Of a DNA stretch of 64,000 nucleotides, positions 43,249 to 52,566 are shown piece after piece; position 1 is the stretch's first letter, and each line of letters opens with the position of its first letter. The notes under the pieces were generated by a model. The model had not been told where the DNA came from. It saw only the letters and a program-made list of their open reading frames with translations, and did no database searches. Origin of the DNA: Candidatus Defluviicoccus seviourii (GTDB lineage: Bacteria > Pseudomonadota > Alphaproteobacteria > Rhodospirillales > Defluviicoccaceae); assembly GCA_900609035.2 (NCBI GenBank), contig UXAT02000005.1, positions 1-64,000 of the forward strand, read 5' to 3'. Made by a program: the position numbers and the translations under genes.

Positions 43249-43914
43249 ATGCTGGTGAATGCCGATCTCGGCCAACGGGCAGTGAGTTTTGCCGACGAAG
43301 CGGAGTGGGCACCGTCGCCCATGGCCGGCGTTGAGCGGCGAATGCTGGAGCGGGATGGTGATGAAGTGGCGCGCGCTACCAGTGTAGTGCGCTACCGGCC
43401 GGGCAGCCGGTTTCCGCGTCATGAGCATGCGCTGGGCGAGGAGTTTCTGGTCCTGGAGGGAACATTCGAGGACGAACAGGGGCAATACCCAGCCGGCACC
43501 TACGTCCGCAATCCGCCGGGATCGGGTCATGCGCCGTGGAGCGATGCCGGCTGTGTGCTGTTCGTCAAGCTCCGCCAGTTCCATCCCGACGACCGCGAGC
43601 GTGTTGTGGTGGACACCCGCTCGGCGGAATGGTTCCCCGGCATCGTCAAGGGCATCGCGGTGCTGCCCTTACACGGCTTCGGCAGCGAGCGGGTGTCCCT
43701 GGTTCGCTGGGCGGCAAACACCCGCTTCATGCCGCATGTGCATCCCGGCGGCGAGGAGATCTTCGTCCTTGATGGCGCGGTGGAGGATGAGGAAGGGCGA
43801 TATGCCGCCGGCTCCTGGCTGCGCAATCCGCCGGGCAGCCAGCACATGCCGTTCAGCCTCGAAGGCTGCCTGCTCTACGTGAAAATCGGCCATCTGCCCG
43901 AAGTCGTGAAGTAG
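43249..43914 (+). CDS. Bicupin protein (ChrR-like cupin pair)
   Basis: 221 residues made of two homologous cupin domains. Domain 1 has HEH..GEEFLVLEG (His58, His60, Glu64/65) and His94; domain 2 repeats it as HVHPGGEEIFVLDG (His163, His165, Glu169/170) and His199; YPAGTYVRNPPGS and YAAGSWLRNPPGS mark the repeat. All metal ligands are present in both. Related cupins form the C-terminal part of anti-sigma factor ChrR, but the zinc-binding ChrR N-terminus is absent. ATG 43249 has GGAGGGG 8 bases upstream. Confidence 0.88.
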   Translation: MLVNADLGQRAVSFADEAEWAPSPMAGVERRMLERDGDEVARATSVVRYRPGSRFPRHEHALGEEFLVLEGTFEDEQGQYPAGTYVRNPPGSGHAPWSDAGCVLFVKLRQFHPDDRERVVVDTRSAEWFPGIVKGIAVLPLHGFGSERVSLVRWAANTRFMPHVHPGGEEIFVLDGAVEDEEGRYAAGSWLRNPPGSQHMPFSLEGCLLYVKIGHLPEVVK

Positions 43915-44146
43915 GTGCGGGAGCCGGTACTTGGGGGGACCAGTTCTTAGCGACCAGGCGTCTCTAGGCGCGCGAGACAAGCCTGATGACCCCGCTCAGC
44001 TACCAGTCTGGCACCGTAACCGGGAATATCATGGTGCGGGTCGGGATCATTTGGATGGCGCTTGGGTTCCTGACGGGCCCGCCATGCTCCCGCCAGTCCG
44101 GCGCAGATGCTCGCGGCGGGCGGGCCGCGTGGTCGTTTCTCCGCGG

Positions 44147-45535
44147 TTACGCTGGGTGCTGGTTTGCGACAGCCGGCAGCCGCAGGCTGGCGCGGAGGCC
44201 GCCCGCGGGCGATCGCGCCAGCTTGAGCTCGCCGCCGTACAGGCGGACCAGGTCGCCGACGACAGCCAGGCCGAGGCCGCTGCCGGGCAAGGTCTCATCC
44301 AGGCGAACGCCCGGCGACAAGGCCGCCTGCCGCTGTTCCGGCCTCAAGCCTGGACCGTCGTCATCGACGGTGATCACCAGCATCGGGTGGTCACGGCTTG
44401 ACCCCACCTCGACCTTTGCCCGTGCCCATTTGCAGGCGTTGTCGAGCAGATTGCCGAGCATCTCCTCAAGGTCTTGCCGGTCGCCGGCGAACAGGCCCCC
44501 CCGGGGGACCTCGCATCGGATGGTGAGATGACGCTCGGCATGCACCTTGGACATCACCCGCACCAGGGCGGCTGCGCACTCGGCGACGTCTGTCGACGCG
44601 CCAGGGAGGCCACGCGAGGCGGCCGCGCGGGCTCGCGCCATGTGGTGATCGAGATTGCGGCGCATGGCGTCGACCCGTTCTCTAATTTGCTGACCGACCG
44701 CCGCGAGCTCGTTGGGCTGACTTGACGAGGCCAACTGCTCCGCTTCGTTGGCGAGCACGCTAAGATGGGTCTTGAGGCTGTGCGCGAGGTTGCCGGCCTC
44801 AAGGCGGGCGCGTTCGACGACCTCGTCGGCATGATCGAGCAAGGCGTTGAGGTCATCGATCAGAGGCTGCACCTCGCTCGGCATCGGCCGCACAAACCGC
44901 CGGCCGCCGCCTGCGCGGATTGTCGCCAACTCCGCCCGCAGCCAGCGGAGCGGCCGCAGCCCCAGGCTCACCTGCACGAGAGCGGCGAGGATCAGCACCG
45001 CCGCCAGAGCCACCAGCGAGAGTATCAGTGTCTGGTTGAATGAGCGCAGGGCGCGATGGATTTCGTCCTGATCCTCACTGACCGCAATTCGCACCGGCGT
45101 CGAGCGATCCGGCAGCCAGAGCGACCGTTCGAGTACACGCATCGGCCGTTCCAGCGGTCCCTTCAGGCGATGCTCGTGGATTTGGCCATCCGTGACGCTG
45201 TCGGCCGGCAAATCGAGTACCTGATCCCACAGCGACCGTGAGCGCAAGACCACCGCGCCGTCAGCCGAGACCTGCCAGTAAAGGCCCGACAGCGGTCGCT
45301 CGAAGCGCGGATCGGACAGCGGTCGGACGATCAGGGGTTGGATTGCCCCGTCGTCGATATCGAGGGCGGCGGCCAGTTGGTCCAGGTGGTGGCCAAGTTC
45401 GATGCGAAAGCGATCGTGAACATGCTGGGCGAATAGCTCTGATAGGATCAACCCGGCAACGAGGAGCGCTGCGACAATCCAGATGGCGGCGCCGAGCAGC
45501 AAACGAAGTCTCAACGAACGGGCTCGTGGCCTCAT
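44147..45535 (-). CDS. Sensor histidine kinase (PhoQ/QseC class)
   Basis: 462 residues: TM1 (about 11-34), a periplasmic sensor of about 135 residues, TM2 (about 168-192), HAMP-like linker, H-box LAHSLKTHLSVL with His252, N-box NLLDNACKWA, G1 DDDGPGL and G2 GSGLGLAVV. The H-box Pro is replaced by His, as in several PhoQ-like kinases. The start overlaps the response regulator stop by 4 bases. Signal unknown. Confidence 0.94.
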   Translation of the reverse strand: MRPRARSLRLRLLLGAAIWIVAALLVAGLILSELFAQHVHDRFRIELGHHLDQLAAALDIDDGAIQPLIVRPLSDPRFERPLSGLYWQVSADGAVVLRSRSLWDQVLDLPADSVTDGQIHEHRLKGPLERPMRVLERSLWLPDRSTPVRIAVSEDQDEIHRALRSFNQTLILSLVALAAVLILAALVQVSLGLRPLRWLRAELATIRAGGGRRFVRPMPSEVQPLIDDLNALLDHADEVVERARLEAGNLAHSLKTHLSVLANEAEQLASSSQPNELAAVGQQIRERVDAMRRNLDHHMARARAAASRGLPGASTDVAECAAALVRVMSKVHAERHLTIRCEVPRGGLFAGDRQDLEEMLGNLLDNACKWARAKVEVGSSRDHPMLVITVDDDGPGLRPEQRQAALSPGVRLDETLPGSGLGLAVVGDLVRLYGGELKLARSPAGGLRASLRLPAVANQHPA

Positions 45536-46206
45536 CGACTGTCGTCCGGAGCGGGGTCGAACCGGTAGCCGAGGCCGCGCACCGTCTTGATCAGATCAAC
45601 GCCGAGTTTCTTGCGCAGCCGCCCGACGAAAACCTCGATGGTGTTGGAATCACGATCGAAATCCTGGGTGTAGACGTGCTCGGTCAGCTCGGTGCGGGAG
45701 ACGATCTCGCCCACGTGATGCATCAGGTACGACAGGACGCGCAATTCGTAGGCGGTGAGCTCAACCGGTTGACCCGACGCGGTCACCGTTCCGGTGCGCG
45801 TATCGAGCACGACCGGCCCGGCGCGCAACTCCGCGCTCGTCCGTCCCTGGGCGCGGCGGATCAACGCCCTGAGGCGGGCGAGCAATTCTTCGACGTGGAA
45901 GGGTTTGGCGAGATAGTCGTCGGCGCCGGCGTCGATGCCGAGCACCTTGTCATGCCAGTGATCGCGCGCCGTGAGGATCATTACCGGCGTGTTGAGCCCG
46001 CTTTCGCGCCAGCCCCGCAGCACACTCAACCCGTCCTGCCGGGGCAGTCCGAGGTCGAGAATGATGGCGTCATAGGGCTCGGTTTCGCCTTGGAAGGCGG
46101 CCTCTTCACCGTCTGCGGCCGTATCGATGGCATAACCTTCCGCCGTCAGCCGATCGCAAAGCTGGCGTCGCAAGCTTGGATCGTCTTCTACGATTAGGAC
46201 GCGCAT
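45532..46206 (-). CDS. OmpR/PhoP family response regulator
   Basis: 224 residues. Receiver domain with EDD (7-9), phospho-acceptor Asp51 in ILDLGLP, and KP in YLAKPFH; the C-terminal winged helix has LTAYELRVLSYL and TVRGLGYRF. It is encoded between a PepSY protein and the kinase. Its likely DNA target is the direct repeat at 46630-46646 in the divergent promoter region. Confidence 0.95.
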   Translation of the reverse strand: MRVLIVEDDPSLRRQLCDRLTAEGYAIDTAADGEEAAFQGETEPYDAIILDLGLPRQDGLSVLRGWRESGLNTPVMILTARDHWHDKVLGIDAGADDYLAKPFHVEELLARLRALIRRAQGRTSAELRAGPVVLDTRTGTVTASGQPVELTAYELRVLSYLMHHVGEIVSRTELTEHVYTQDFDRDSNTIEVFVGRLRKKLGVDLIKTVRGLGYRFDPAPDDSR

Positions 46207-46211
46207 GGCGA

Positions 46212-46583
46212 TCAGTCGTCCTCGCCTTTGCCACGGACGTGTCGGTCGCGTGCACGACGACGGTGGCCGATAAGGTCGCCGGTCGCGGCGTCGTAGTCCA
46301 GCTTGAGGATGCGCCCATCGACGGTCAGCAACTTGACCCCGTAGCGTGGGCGTCCGCGATCGCCGCCGTGCTCGTCCTCGTCGTCGTCCTCATACTCGAC
46401 GTCAAGGACACTGCCGCCGAAGCGTGCGATGGCACGCTCGACGATGATCGATAGCGGCAGGATCCGTCCGGCCGCGGCCGCTTCGCGCGCTCTCTCTTGG
46501 TCATCATGCGCGACCGCGGTCGAGCCAAAGGTTGCCCAAAGAACCATAACCGCAGTGAAGGCTAGCCAACGGCGTGGACGCAT
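46212..46583 (-). CDS. PepSY domain periplasmic protein
   Basis: 123 residues: signal peptide (1-25, cut near TAVAHD), PepSY domain with ILPLSIIVERAIARFGGSVLDVEYE and LLTVDGRILKLDYDAATGDLIG, interrupted by an acidic loop (EDDDEDEHGGD) that could bind cations, and a basic tail. PepSY proteins are often encoded with PhoPQ-like systems and may modulate the sensor. It precedes the regulator by 5 bases. Confidence 0.88.
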   Translation of the reverse strand: MRPRRWLAFTAVMVLWATFGSTAVAHDDQERAREAAAAGRILPLSIIVERAIARFGGSVLDVEYEDDDEDEHGGDRGRPRYGVKLLTVDGRILKLDYDAATGDLIGHRRRARDRHVRGKGEDD

Positions 46584-46629
46584 GCGCCAGTTTTTCTGTT
46601 CGCGCCTGAACCGGCGATGAATGGCGGCC

Positions 46630-46646
46630 TCAGCCTGCGTTCAGCC
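46630..46646. promoter_or_regulatory. Candidate response-regulator site: TCAGCC direct repeat, 11-bp period
   Basis: TCAGCC (46630-46635) and TCAGCC (46641-46646) are separated by 5 bases, giving an 11-bp period. OmpR/PhoP regulators bind such half-site pairs as tandem dimers. It lies in the 120-bp gap between the two-component operon and the cytochrome operon. Confidence 0.4.
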
Positions 46647-46703
46647 AGTACCGCTTAAGCTTTCATTCATGGCGCAGCAAACCGAAGCGGAGACCACGGA
46701 TCA

Positions 46704-46841
46704 ATGCTGTGGAAATTGGCGTTGCGAACGTTGATCGCCGCGGCGGTCATCGCGCTCCTCGCTGGCGCCTGGCAAATCGCAGCCGGGACCGCTGGGGAGA
46801 AAGGAACCAGGACGCAACAGGTGTCTCATGACGACGACTGA
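46704..46841 (+). CDS. Possible 45-residue single-TM protein before cytochrome b561
   Basis: ATG 46704 opens 45 codons: WKLALRTLIAAAVIALLAGA forms one membrane helix or signal anchor (about 3-23), followed by a polar tail ending SHDDD. It overlaps the cytochrome b561 start by 14 bases, suggesting coupling. No close Shine-Dalgarno sequence; GGAG is 14 bases away. It is too short for most gene callers. Confidence 0.4.
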   Translation: MLWKLALRTLIAAAVIALLAGAWQIAAGTAGEKGTRTQQVSHDDD

Positions 46842-47391
46842 GAAAGCCGCGACGCCCGTTCGGCGCAAGCCGAAGGCGATCGAGTTCACCATCTTGTACG
46901 GCTGGCACGCTGTCATCTCTGGCGCTTTCATCGTCGCCTACTTCAGTGGCGACGAAGACACCTACGCCATGCACCAGTTCGCGGGCTATCTCGTGCTGGC
47001 GGCGATCGGCATCCGGGTGATCGCTGCGGTGTTCGCCCCGCAAGGCAGCCCGCTGCGGATCCGCCGCCCGACGCTGGCGCCACTCGCGGCATGGCTCGCC
47101 GCCCTCGCGGCGGGCAACCGCGCGCGCATCGGCGGCCCCCCTTCTCTGCCGCGGCGTCCGTTCTTCGCGCTGATGGCGGCCGCACTCCTGATCAGCATCG
47201 GCGCGACCGCCGCCAGCGGTGCCGCGGCAGACTTCCTCCCGTTCATCGAACATCTGCACGAAGCCTTGGGCGAACTGGCGTTGTGGATCGTGCTCGGACA
47301 CGTGGGGAGTGTCTTCGTGCTGAACGCGCTGCCGAAGCTGTGGCGTCGAGCGGCCGGCAGCCGTTTGTGTCCCACCGACGAACGATGCTGA
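46828..47391 (+). CDS. Cytochrome b561 family protein
   Basis: 187 residues, about four TM segments (about 20-40, 48-68, 110-130, 140-165). Likely heme-ligand histidines are in YGWHAVIS, AMHQFAGY and FIEHLHEALGELALW / VLGHVGS. This b-type cytochrome passes electrons between the quinone pool and periplasmic c-type cytochromes; the SHP-like and diheme cytochromes follow directly. Confidence 0.9.
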   Translation: MTTTEKAATPVRRKPKAIEFTILYGWHAVISGAFIVAYFSGDEDTYAMHQFAGYLVLAAIGIRVIAAVFAPQGSPLRIRRPTLAPLAAWLAALAAGNRARIGGPPSLPRRPFFALMAAALLISIGATAASGAAADFLPFIEHLHEALGELALWIVLGHVGSVFVLNALPKLWRRAAGSRLCPTDERC

Positions 47392-47405
47392 AGGGAGTCC
47401 CGAAA

Positions 47406-47825
47406 ATGAATCGTCCCGTCCTTCTCGCCACCGCGCTGGTTGGCGTTGGCATGGCAGCGGCCGCTGCCGAGCCCGCCCGCGATGCCATTGTCGCCGCGTA
47501 CAGCCGCCAGGCGCAAAACGAAAACCAGGCCTTCGATGGCTTTTCGACCGCGCGCGGCGAACGGTTGTATCTGGGCCCACACACTGGTGGCAACACCGAG
47601 ACGCCGGCATGCGCGACCTGCCACACCTTCGACCCGCGCGCACCCGGCCGTCACGTCAAGACCGGTCGGGCGATCGAGCCAATGGCCGTCTCCGTCAACC
47701 CCAGGCGCTTCACGGACGCCGCGGACGTGGAAAAGCGTTTCACTCGCGACTGTCCGAACGTCCTCGGTCGGCCGTGCACCGCTGAGGAGAAGGGCGACTT
47801 CATCACGTTTCTCATCAACCGCTGA
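47406..47825 (+). CDS. DUF1924/SHP-like c-type cytochrome
   Basis: 139 residues: signal peptide (1-21), one heme motif CATCH (69-73), and two further cysteines (Cys116 and Cys124) placed to form a disulfide. This layout fits the SHP (sphaeroides heme protein) family, high-spin cytochromes that bind O2 or NO in vitro. SHP genes are known to sit with a diheme cytochrome c and a cytochrome b, exactly as here. GGGAG lies before ATG 47406. Confidence 0.87.
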   Translation: MNRPVLLATALVGVGMAAAAAEPARDAIVAAYSRQAQNENQAFDGFSTARGERLYLGPHTGGNTETPACATCHTFDPRAPGRHVKTGRAIEPMAVSVNPRRFTDAADVEKRFTRDCPNVLGRPCTAEEKGDFITFLINR

Positions 47826-47839
47826 ACAGGAGGGGAAGC

Positions 47840-48268
47840 ATGCGTCGTTGGCTCGTCGCATTGATCATTACCGCGGGAGGCGCTGCCGGCGCCGCCGCGA
47901 GCGGGCTTGAGCGCGTGCCCGCAATCGCGCACCCGGCGACCGCGAAGGAATGCGGCGAGTGTCACATGGCGTTCCAGCCGGCGCTCCTGCCCGCAGGGAG
48001 CTGGCTGCGGATCATGGACGGCCTGGCTGACCATTTCGGCGAGGATGCCAGCCTGCCGGCCGACCTTACTGCCAGCATTCGCGCTTACCTCGCCGCCAAC
48101 GCGGGCCGCAGCGGCGATCCCAAGATCACCCGCATCACCGAGCAGTCGTGGTTCGCCAAGGAGCACCGGTTCCGCTCAGCCGTTTGGCAGCGACCGGAGA
48201 TCAAGGCGAAGAGCAACTGCCTTGCCTGCCATCCCCGCGCCGAGCAGGGCAACTACGACGACGATTAA
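47840..48268 (+). CDS. Diheme cytochrome c (DHC-like)
   Basis: 142 residues: signal peptide (1-21) and two heme motifs, CGECH (38-42) and CLACH (127-131), the second close to the C-terminus. The spacing fits the DHC family, the natural electron donor to SHP. It starts 15 bases after the SHP-like gene; AGGAGGGG is a strong ribosome-binding site. Confidence 0.93.
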   Translation: MRRWLVALIITAGGAAGAAASGLERVPAIAHPATAKECGECHMAFQPALLPAGSWLRIMDGLADHFGEDASLPADLTASIRAYLAANAGRSGDPKITRITEQSWFAKEHRFRSAVWQRPEIKAKSNCLACHPRAEQGNYDDD

Positions 48269-48632
48269 CGGCTCGGCCCCGCTGATCCGTCTGGACGGCG
48301 TCGCGTGAATGGCCATGGGACCGCAGATCGCGTTCCCTTGCCAGAGGAAATGAACGCGCTAAAAAATACACTCTAGTTTAGTGAAATTGAGCAACCATTG
48401 CCATTTTGCCACCGCCGTGATCGATCGATCATGGTAGCATATTGATTTATAGCGCAATGTTCTCCAGCGCTAAAAATCATAAAATTCTATTGATAAAGTA
48501 GTTTTATATGCAAGAATGGCGCGGTGATGACCGTTGTGGCGAGGGGCAACCCATCGGTTAAGCTCTTCGACCGAACAGGGGCGAGGGCGTCTGTTCCGCG
48601 CTCGCCTGCCGAGAGGACATTTAGGGAGTGTT
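48269..48632. other. AT-rich regulatory region upstream of the sulfate transporter operon
   Basis: 364 bases, clearly AT-richer than the window, with no gene. It holds an interrupted palindrome TAGCGC-N11-GCGCTA (48450-48472), a run of overlapping GATCs near 48421, and the motif shared with the rrf2 upstream region (48441-48459), all before the sbp ATG at 48633. Confidence 0.7.
48441..48459 (+). promoter_or_regulatory. Candidate Rrf2 operator, copy 1 (upstream of sbp)
   Basis: Reads ATTGATTTATAGCGCAATG. It matches 15 of 19 bases with the site at 53031-53049 upstream of the Rrf2 gene (shared pattern ATTGATTTNNAGCGNNATG). It overlaps the left arm of the palindrome TAGCGC-N11-GCGCTA. Confidence 0.5.
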
Positions 48633-49649
48633 ATGGTGCTCAGATCCGCCTCAATCGCGTTCGCCGTCGCCGGCATCCTCGTGACGCTCGCTCCTGCGCA
48701 GTCGCATGCCGACCGGGTGCTGCTCAATGTTTCCTACGATCCGACGCGGGAGTTCTACCAAGACTATAACGCCGTTTTCATGAAGCACTGGAAGAACACG
48801 ACCGGCGAGACGATCACCTTTCGCATGTCGCACGGCGGCTCCGGCAAGCAGGCGCGCTCGATCATCGATGGCCTGCCGGCTGATGTCGCCACGCTGGCGC
48901 TTGCCGGCGACGTCGAGGAGCTGGCCAAGCGCGGCTTGATCAAATCGGGCTGGCAGGCCCGCCTGCCGGACAACAGCGCTCCCTACACCTCGACCATCGT
49001 CTTCCTGGTGCGCAAGGGCAATCCGAAGAACATCAAGGACTGGCCAGACCTGGTTCGCGATGGCATTCAAGTGATCACGCCCAATCCAAAGACCTCCGGC
49101 GGGGCGCGCTGGAACTACCTCGCCGCCTGGGGCTACGCCCTCAAGCAGCCTGGAGGCACACCCGAAACCGCCAAGGCCTTTGTCGGCCAGATCTACCGCA
49201 ACGTCCCGGTCCTGGATGCTGGTGCTCGGGCGGCGACCACCACCTTCGTCCAGCGCAGGATCGGCGATGTCTTCCTGTCATGGGAAAATGAAGCTCTCCT
49301 GGCCATCAAGGAGCTGGGCCCTCGGGAAGTGGATATTGTCATCCCCTCCGTCAGCATCCTGGCCGAGCCGTCCGTTGCCGTCGTCGATACCAATGTCGAT
49401 CGCAACAAGACCCGTGACCTCGCGGAGGCCTACCTCAAATTCCTCTATACCCCAGAGAGCCAGGAGGTTGTCGCCAAGCACTTTTTCCGTCCACGCAACG
49501 CGGACGTTCTCGCCCGCCACGGCGACCAGTTTCCCCCGGTTACGTTGTTCACCATTGACGCGGTATTCGGCGGCTGGGAGAAAGCGCAGGTCGAGCATTT
49601 CGCCGATGGTGGCATGTTCGATCAGATCTACCAGCCCGGCGGGAAATAA
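48633..49649 (+). CDS. sbp: Sulfate/thiosulfate-binding periplasmic protein
   Basis: 338 residues. Signal peptide (1-26, cut near SHADR), then [13 protein letters not shown], the conserved start of Sbp/CysP proteins, [10 protein letters not shown] with the oxyanion-binding Ser/Gly, [16 protein letters not shown] and [13 protein letters not shown]. It captures sulfate for the CysTWA importer. ATG 48633 has AGGGAG 7 bases upstream. Confidence 0.95.
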   Translation: MVLRSASIAFAVAGILVTLAPAQSHADRVLLNVSYDPTREFYQDYNAVFMKHWKNTTGETITFRMSHGGSGKQARSIIDGLPADVATLALAGDVEELAKRGLIKSGWQARLPDNSAPYTSTIVFLVRKGNPKNIKDWPDLVRDGIQVITPNPKTSGGARWNYLAAWGYALKQPGGTPETAKAFVGQIYRNVPVLDAGARAATTTFVQRRIGDVFLSWENEALLAIKELGPREVDIVIPSVSILAEPSVAVVDTNVDRNKTRDLAEAYLKFLYTPESQEVVAKHFFRPRNADVLARHGDQFPPVTLFTIDAVFGGWEKAQVEHFADGGMFDQIYQPGGK

Positions 49650-49655
49650 GGGTGG

Positions 49656-50495
49656 ATGAGGGTGTTTGCACGTTTCCTTCCCCGACGTGCGCCGAGCGTG
49701 TTGCCGGGCTTCGGTCCGGCGCTTGGCTTCGCACTCGCCTACCTCAGCATCATCGTTCTCATGCCGCTCGCCGCACTCGTGCTGCGGCCAGCGGAACTCG
49801 GATTTTCCGGTTTCGTCGCCGTGGTCACTCAGCCGCGCGTTCTGGCAGCGCTCCGCTTGAGCTTTGGTGCCTCGCTCATCGCAGCCGCCATTAACGCCGT
49901 ATTCGGGATGATCGTCGCCTGGGTGCTTGTGCGCTACAGCTTTCCCGGCAAGCGGCTCGTCGATGCGCTGGTCGATCTGCCGTTCGCGCTGCCGACAGCC
50001 GTCGCCGGCGTCGCGCTCACCGCGCTCTATGCCCCTAACGGTTGGATCGGCCGCCTGCTGCAGCCACTGGGGATCGAGGTCGCCTTCACGCCTTTGGGTG
50101 TGGTGGTAGCGCTTGTGTTCATCGGCCTGCCGTTTGTCGTGCGCACGGTCCAGCCGGTCTTACAGGATCTCGACCGCGAGGTTGAGGAGGCCGCCGCCAG
50201 CCTCGGCGCCTCGCGCTGGCAGACGATCGTCCGCGTTATCCTGCCAGCGATCCTGCCAGCGCTGCTGACCGGCTTCGCGCTGGCACTCGCGCGCGGCGTC
50301 GGTGAGTATGGCTCGGTCATCTTCATTGCCGGCAACATGCCGCTGGTCTCGGAGATTGCGCCGCTCCTGATCGTCATCAAGCTGGAACAGTACGACTACG
50401 CCGGAGCGGCCGCCGTTGGGGTAGCGATGCTGTCGATCTCCTTCGTCATGCTCTTGATCCTGAACCTCTTGCAGCGGTGGCACCGTGGCCACTGA
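49656..50495 (+). CDS. cysT: Sulfate ABC transporter permease CysT
   Basis: 279 residues, six TM segments, with the EAA loop ([25 protein letters not shown], here split around residues 180-205) that contacts the ATPase. First of two permease genes. It starts 6 bases after sbp and overlaps cysW by 11 bases. Confidence 0.95.
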   Translation: MRVFARFLPRRAPSVLPGFGPALGFALAYLSIIVLMPLAALVLRPAELGFSGFVAVVTQPRVLAALRLSFGASLIAAAINAVFGMIVAWVLVRYSFPGKRLVDALVDLPFALPTAVAGVALTALYAPNGWIGRLLQPLGIEVAFTPLGVVVALVFIGLPFVVRTVQPVLQDLDREVEEAAASLGASRWQTIVRVILPAILPALLTGFALALARGVGEYGSVIFIAGNMPLVSEIAPLLIVIKLEQYDYAGAAAVGVAMLSISFVMLLILNLLQRWHRGH

Positions 50496-51366
50496 GACCA
50501 AGGCACCAGCCGCAAGCCCTGCGCCTGCGACCGCAGCCGCGATCGGCGAGCCCGCCTGGGCCCGCAACCTCCTGATCGCTCTTGGCCTGGGCTTCATCGG
50601 CCTGTTCCTGGTGCTGCCACTTGTCGCCGTCTTTATCGAGGCACTCAGCAACGGCATCGGTGCCTACCTCGCTGCCCTCCACACCCCGGATACGTTGGCC
50701 GCGATCCGGCTGACGTTGCTGGTGGCTGCCATCGCGGTACCGTGCAACCTGGTCTTTGGCGTCATTGCCGCCTGGGCGATCGCGAAGTTCGAGTTCACCG
50801 GCAGGAGCGTATTGATCACCTTCATCGATCTGCCGTTCTCGGTCTCGCCCGTGATTTCCGGCCTCGTCTACGTCCTGCTGTTCGGCGCCCACGGCTGGTT
50901 CGGCCCGTGGCTGGTCGCCAACAATGTGCAGATTATCTTCGCCGTGCCGGGGATCGTGCTGGCGACTATCTTCGTCACCTTTCCGTTCGTCGCCCGCGAG
51001 CTGATCCCTTTGATGCAGGAGCAGGGCACCGAGGAGGAGGAGGCGGCCCTGTCGCTGGGCGCCAACGGCTGGCAGACGTTCTGGCGGGTAACGCTGCCGA
51101 ACATCAAATGGGGCCTGCTCTACGGCGTGTTGCTCTCCAACGCCCGTGCTATGGGGGAGTTCGGCGCCGTTTCTGTTGTCTCCGGCCATATTCGCGGACT
51201 GACCAACACGATGCCACTGCACGTCGAGATTCTCTACAACGAGTACAATTTCGTGGGCGCGTTCGCCGTCGCCTCGCTCCTGGCGCTGTTGGCGCTGGTC
51301 ACGTTGGTGCTGAAAAGCTTGCTCGAATGGCGGTTCGGCCACGAGCTCGCGGTGACGCGTCACTGA
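50485..51366 (+). CDS. cysW: Sulfate ABC transporter permease CysW
   Basis: 293 residues, six TM segments, EAA loop [18 protein letters not shown] (about 183-200) and the CysW-typical [18 protein letters not shown]. The GTG start 50485 overlaps cysT. The Ala/Pro-rich N-terminal 25 residues are variable in the family. Confidence 0.95.
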   Translation: MATETKAPAASPAPATAAAIGEPAWARNLLIALGLGFIGLFLVLPLVAVFIEALSNGIGAYLAALHTPDTLAAIRLTLLVAAIAVPCNLVFGVIAAWAIAKFEFTGRSVLITFIDLPFSVSPVISGLVYVLLFGAHGWFGPWLVANNVQIIFAVPGIVLATIFVTFPFVARELIPLMQEQGTEEEEAALSLGANGWQTFWRVTLPNIKWGLLYGVLLSNARAMGEFGAVSVVSGHIRGLTNTMPLHVEILYNEYNFVGAFAVASLLALLALVTLVLKSLLEWRFGHELAVTRH

Positions 51367-51382
51367 CCGCAAGGGTGCCGCG

Positions 51383-52528
51383 ATGAACATTGAAATCAAG
51401 GATATCCAGAAGCGCTTCGGCGATTTCGTGGCGCTGCACCAGATCAACCTCGCGATCGCGCAAGGGGAACTGTTGGCGCTGCTCGGCCCATCCGGTTCGG
51501 GCAAGACGACGCTGTTGCGCATCATCGCCGGCTTGGAGCAGCCGACCTCGGGGTCGATCCTCTTTGGCGGGGACGATTTGGTCGGCCAGAGCCTGCGCGA
51601 GCGGAAGATCGGCTTCGTGTTCCAGCACTATGCTCTGTTCCGCCACATGACGGTGTTCGAGAACGTTGCCTTCGGCCTGCGCGTCAAGCGGCGCGCCGAA
51701 CGGCCGGCTGAGGCCGAGATCGGCAAGCGGGTGCGACGGCTGCTTGATCTCGTCCAACTTGGACCGTTCGGTGGCCGCTACCCCTCGCAGCTTTCCGGCG
51801 GCCAGCGCCAACGGGTCGCACTCGCGCGCGCGCTTGCGATCGGACCGCGGGTGCTGATGTTAGACGAGCCGTTCGGGGCCCTTGATGCCAAGGTCCGCAA
51901 GGAACTGCGGCGCTGGCTGCGCGGACTGCACGACGAGATGGGGCTTACCAGCGTGTTCGTAACCCACGACCAGGAGGAGGCGCTGGAACTCGCCGACCGG
52001 GTTGTGATCATGAACCAGGGGCGAATCGAGCAGATCGGCAGCCCTGACTATGTTTACGAACATCCGGCATCCGCGTTCGCCTATGAGTTCCTGGGCAACG
52101 TCAACCGGTTCGAATGCGCAATCCGCAACGGCCAGGCGGTGTTCGCTGGTGGTACGATCAGCGTGCCGGAGAATGCCAACACAGGTGACGGCCCGGCCAT
52201 CGCCTACGTCCGGCCACACGACATCGAGGTGTTCACCGGCCCCACGGCTGCGGCGCTGGCGGCGACGGTGAGCTACATCTCTGCCGCTGGGCCGCTTGCG
52301 AAGGTCGAGGTTGCCGCCGCCGATGGCCGACTGATCGAGATTGAGCTCGCCCGGCCCATGCTGCGGGCTCTGGCGCTCAAGGTCGGCAGCCTCGTCCACA
52401 TCCGCGCGCGCAAAGCGCGGGTATTTCGGCGCGACGCCGAGCCCAGCCCGGGCGAAACGCATTCGATCCGGGGCGAGGGTCGCTATTCGGAGCCAGCCAC
52501 GCCACCGGCCCCGATGTGGCACATTTAG
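51383..52528 (+). CDS. cysA: Sulfate ABC transporter ATP-binding protein CysA
   Basis: 381 residues. Walker A GPSGSGKT (35-42), Q-loop [12 protein letters not shown], signature LSGGQRQR, Walker [13 protein letters not shown] and H-loop VTHDQEEA are all intact, and a TOBE-type C-terminal domain follows to about 345. The last ~25 residues are an unusual Pro-rich tail. It powers sulfate uptake for cysteine synthesis. Confidence 0.96.
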   Translation: MNIEIKDIQKRFGDFVALHQINLAIAQGELLALLGPSGSGKTTLLRIIAGLEQPTSGSILFGGDDLVGQSLRERKIGFVFQHYALFRHMTVFENVAFGLRVKRRAERPAEAEIGKRVRRLLDLVQLGPFGGRYPSQLSGGQRQRVALARALAIGPRVLMLDEPFGALDAKVRKELRRWLRGLHDEMGLTSVFVTHDQEEALELADRVVIMNQGRIEQIGSPDYVYEHPASAFAYEFLGNVNRFECAIRNGQAVFAGGTISVPENANTGDGPAIAYVRPHDIEVFTGPTAAALAATVSYISAAGPLAKVEVAAADGRLIEIELARPMLRALALKVGSLVHIRARKARVFRRDAEPSPGETHSIRGEGRYSEPATPPAPMWHI

Positions 52529-52566
52529 AGGGTCATGACCGCGTCATGCGGCGCAGCGCAAAAACC

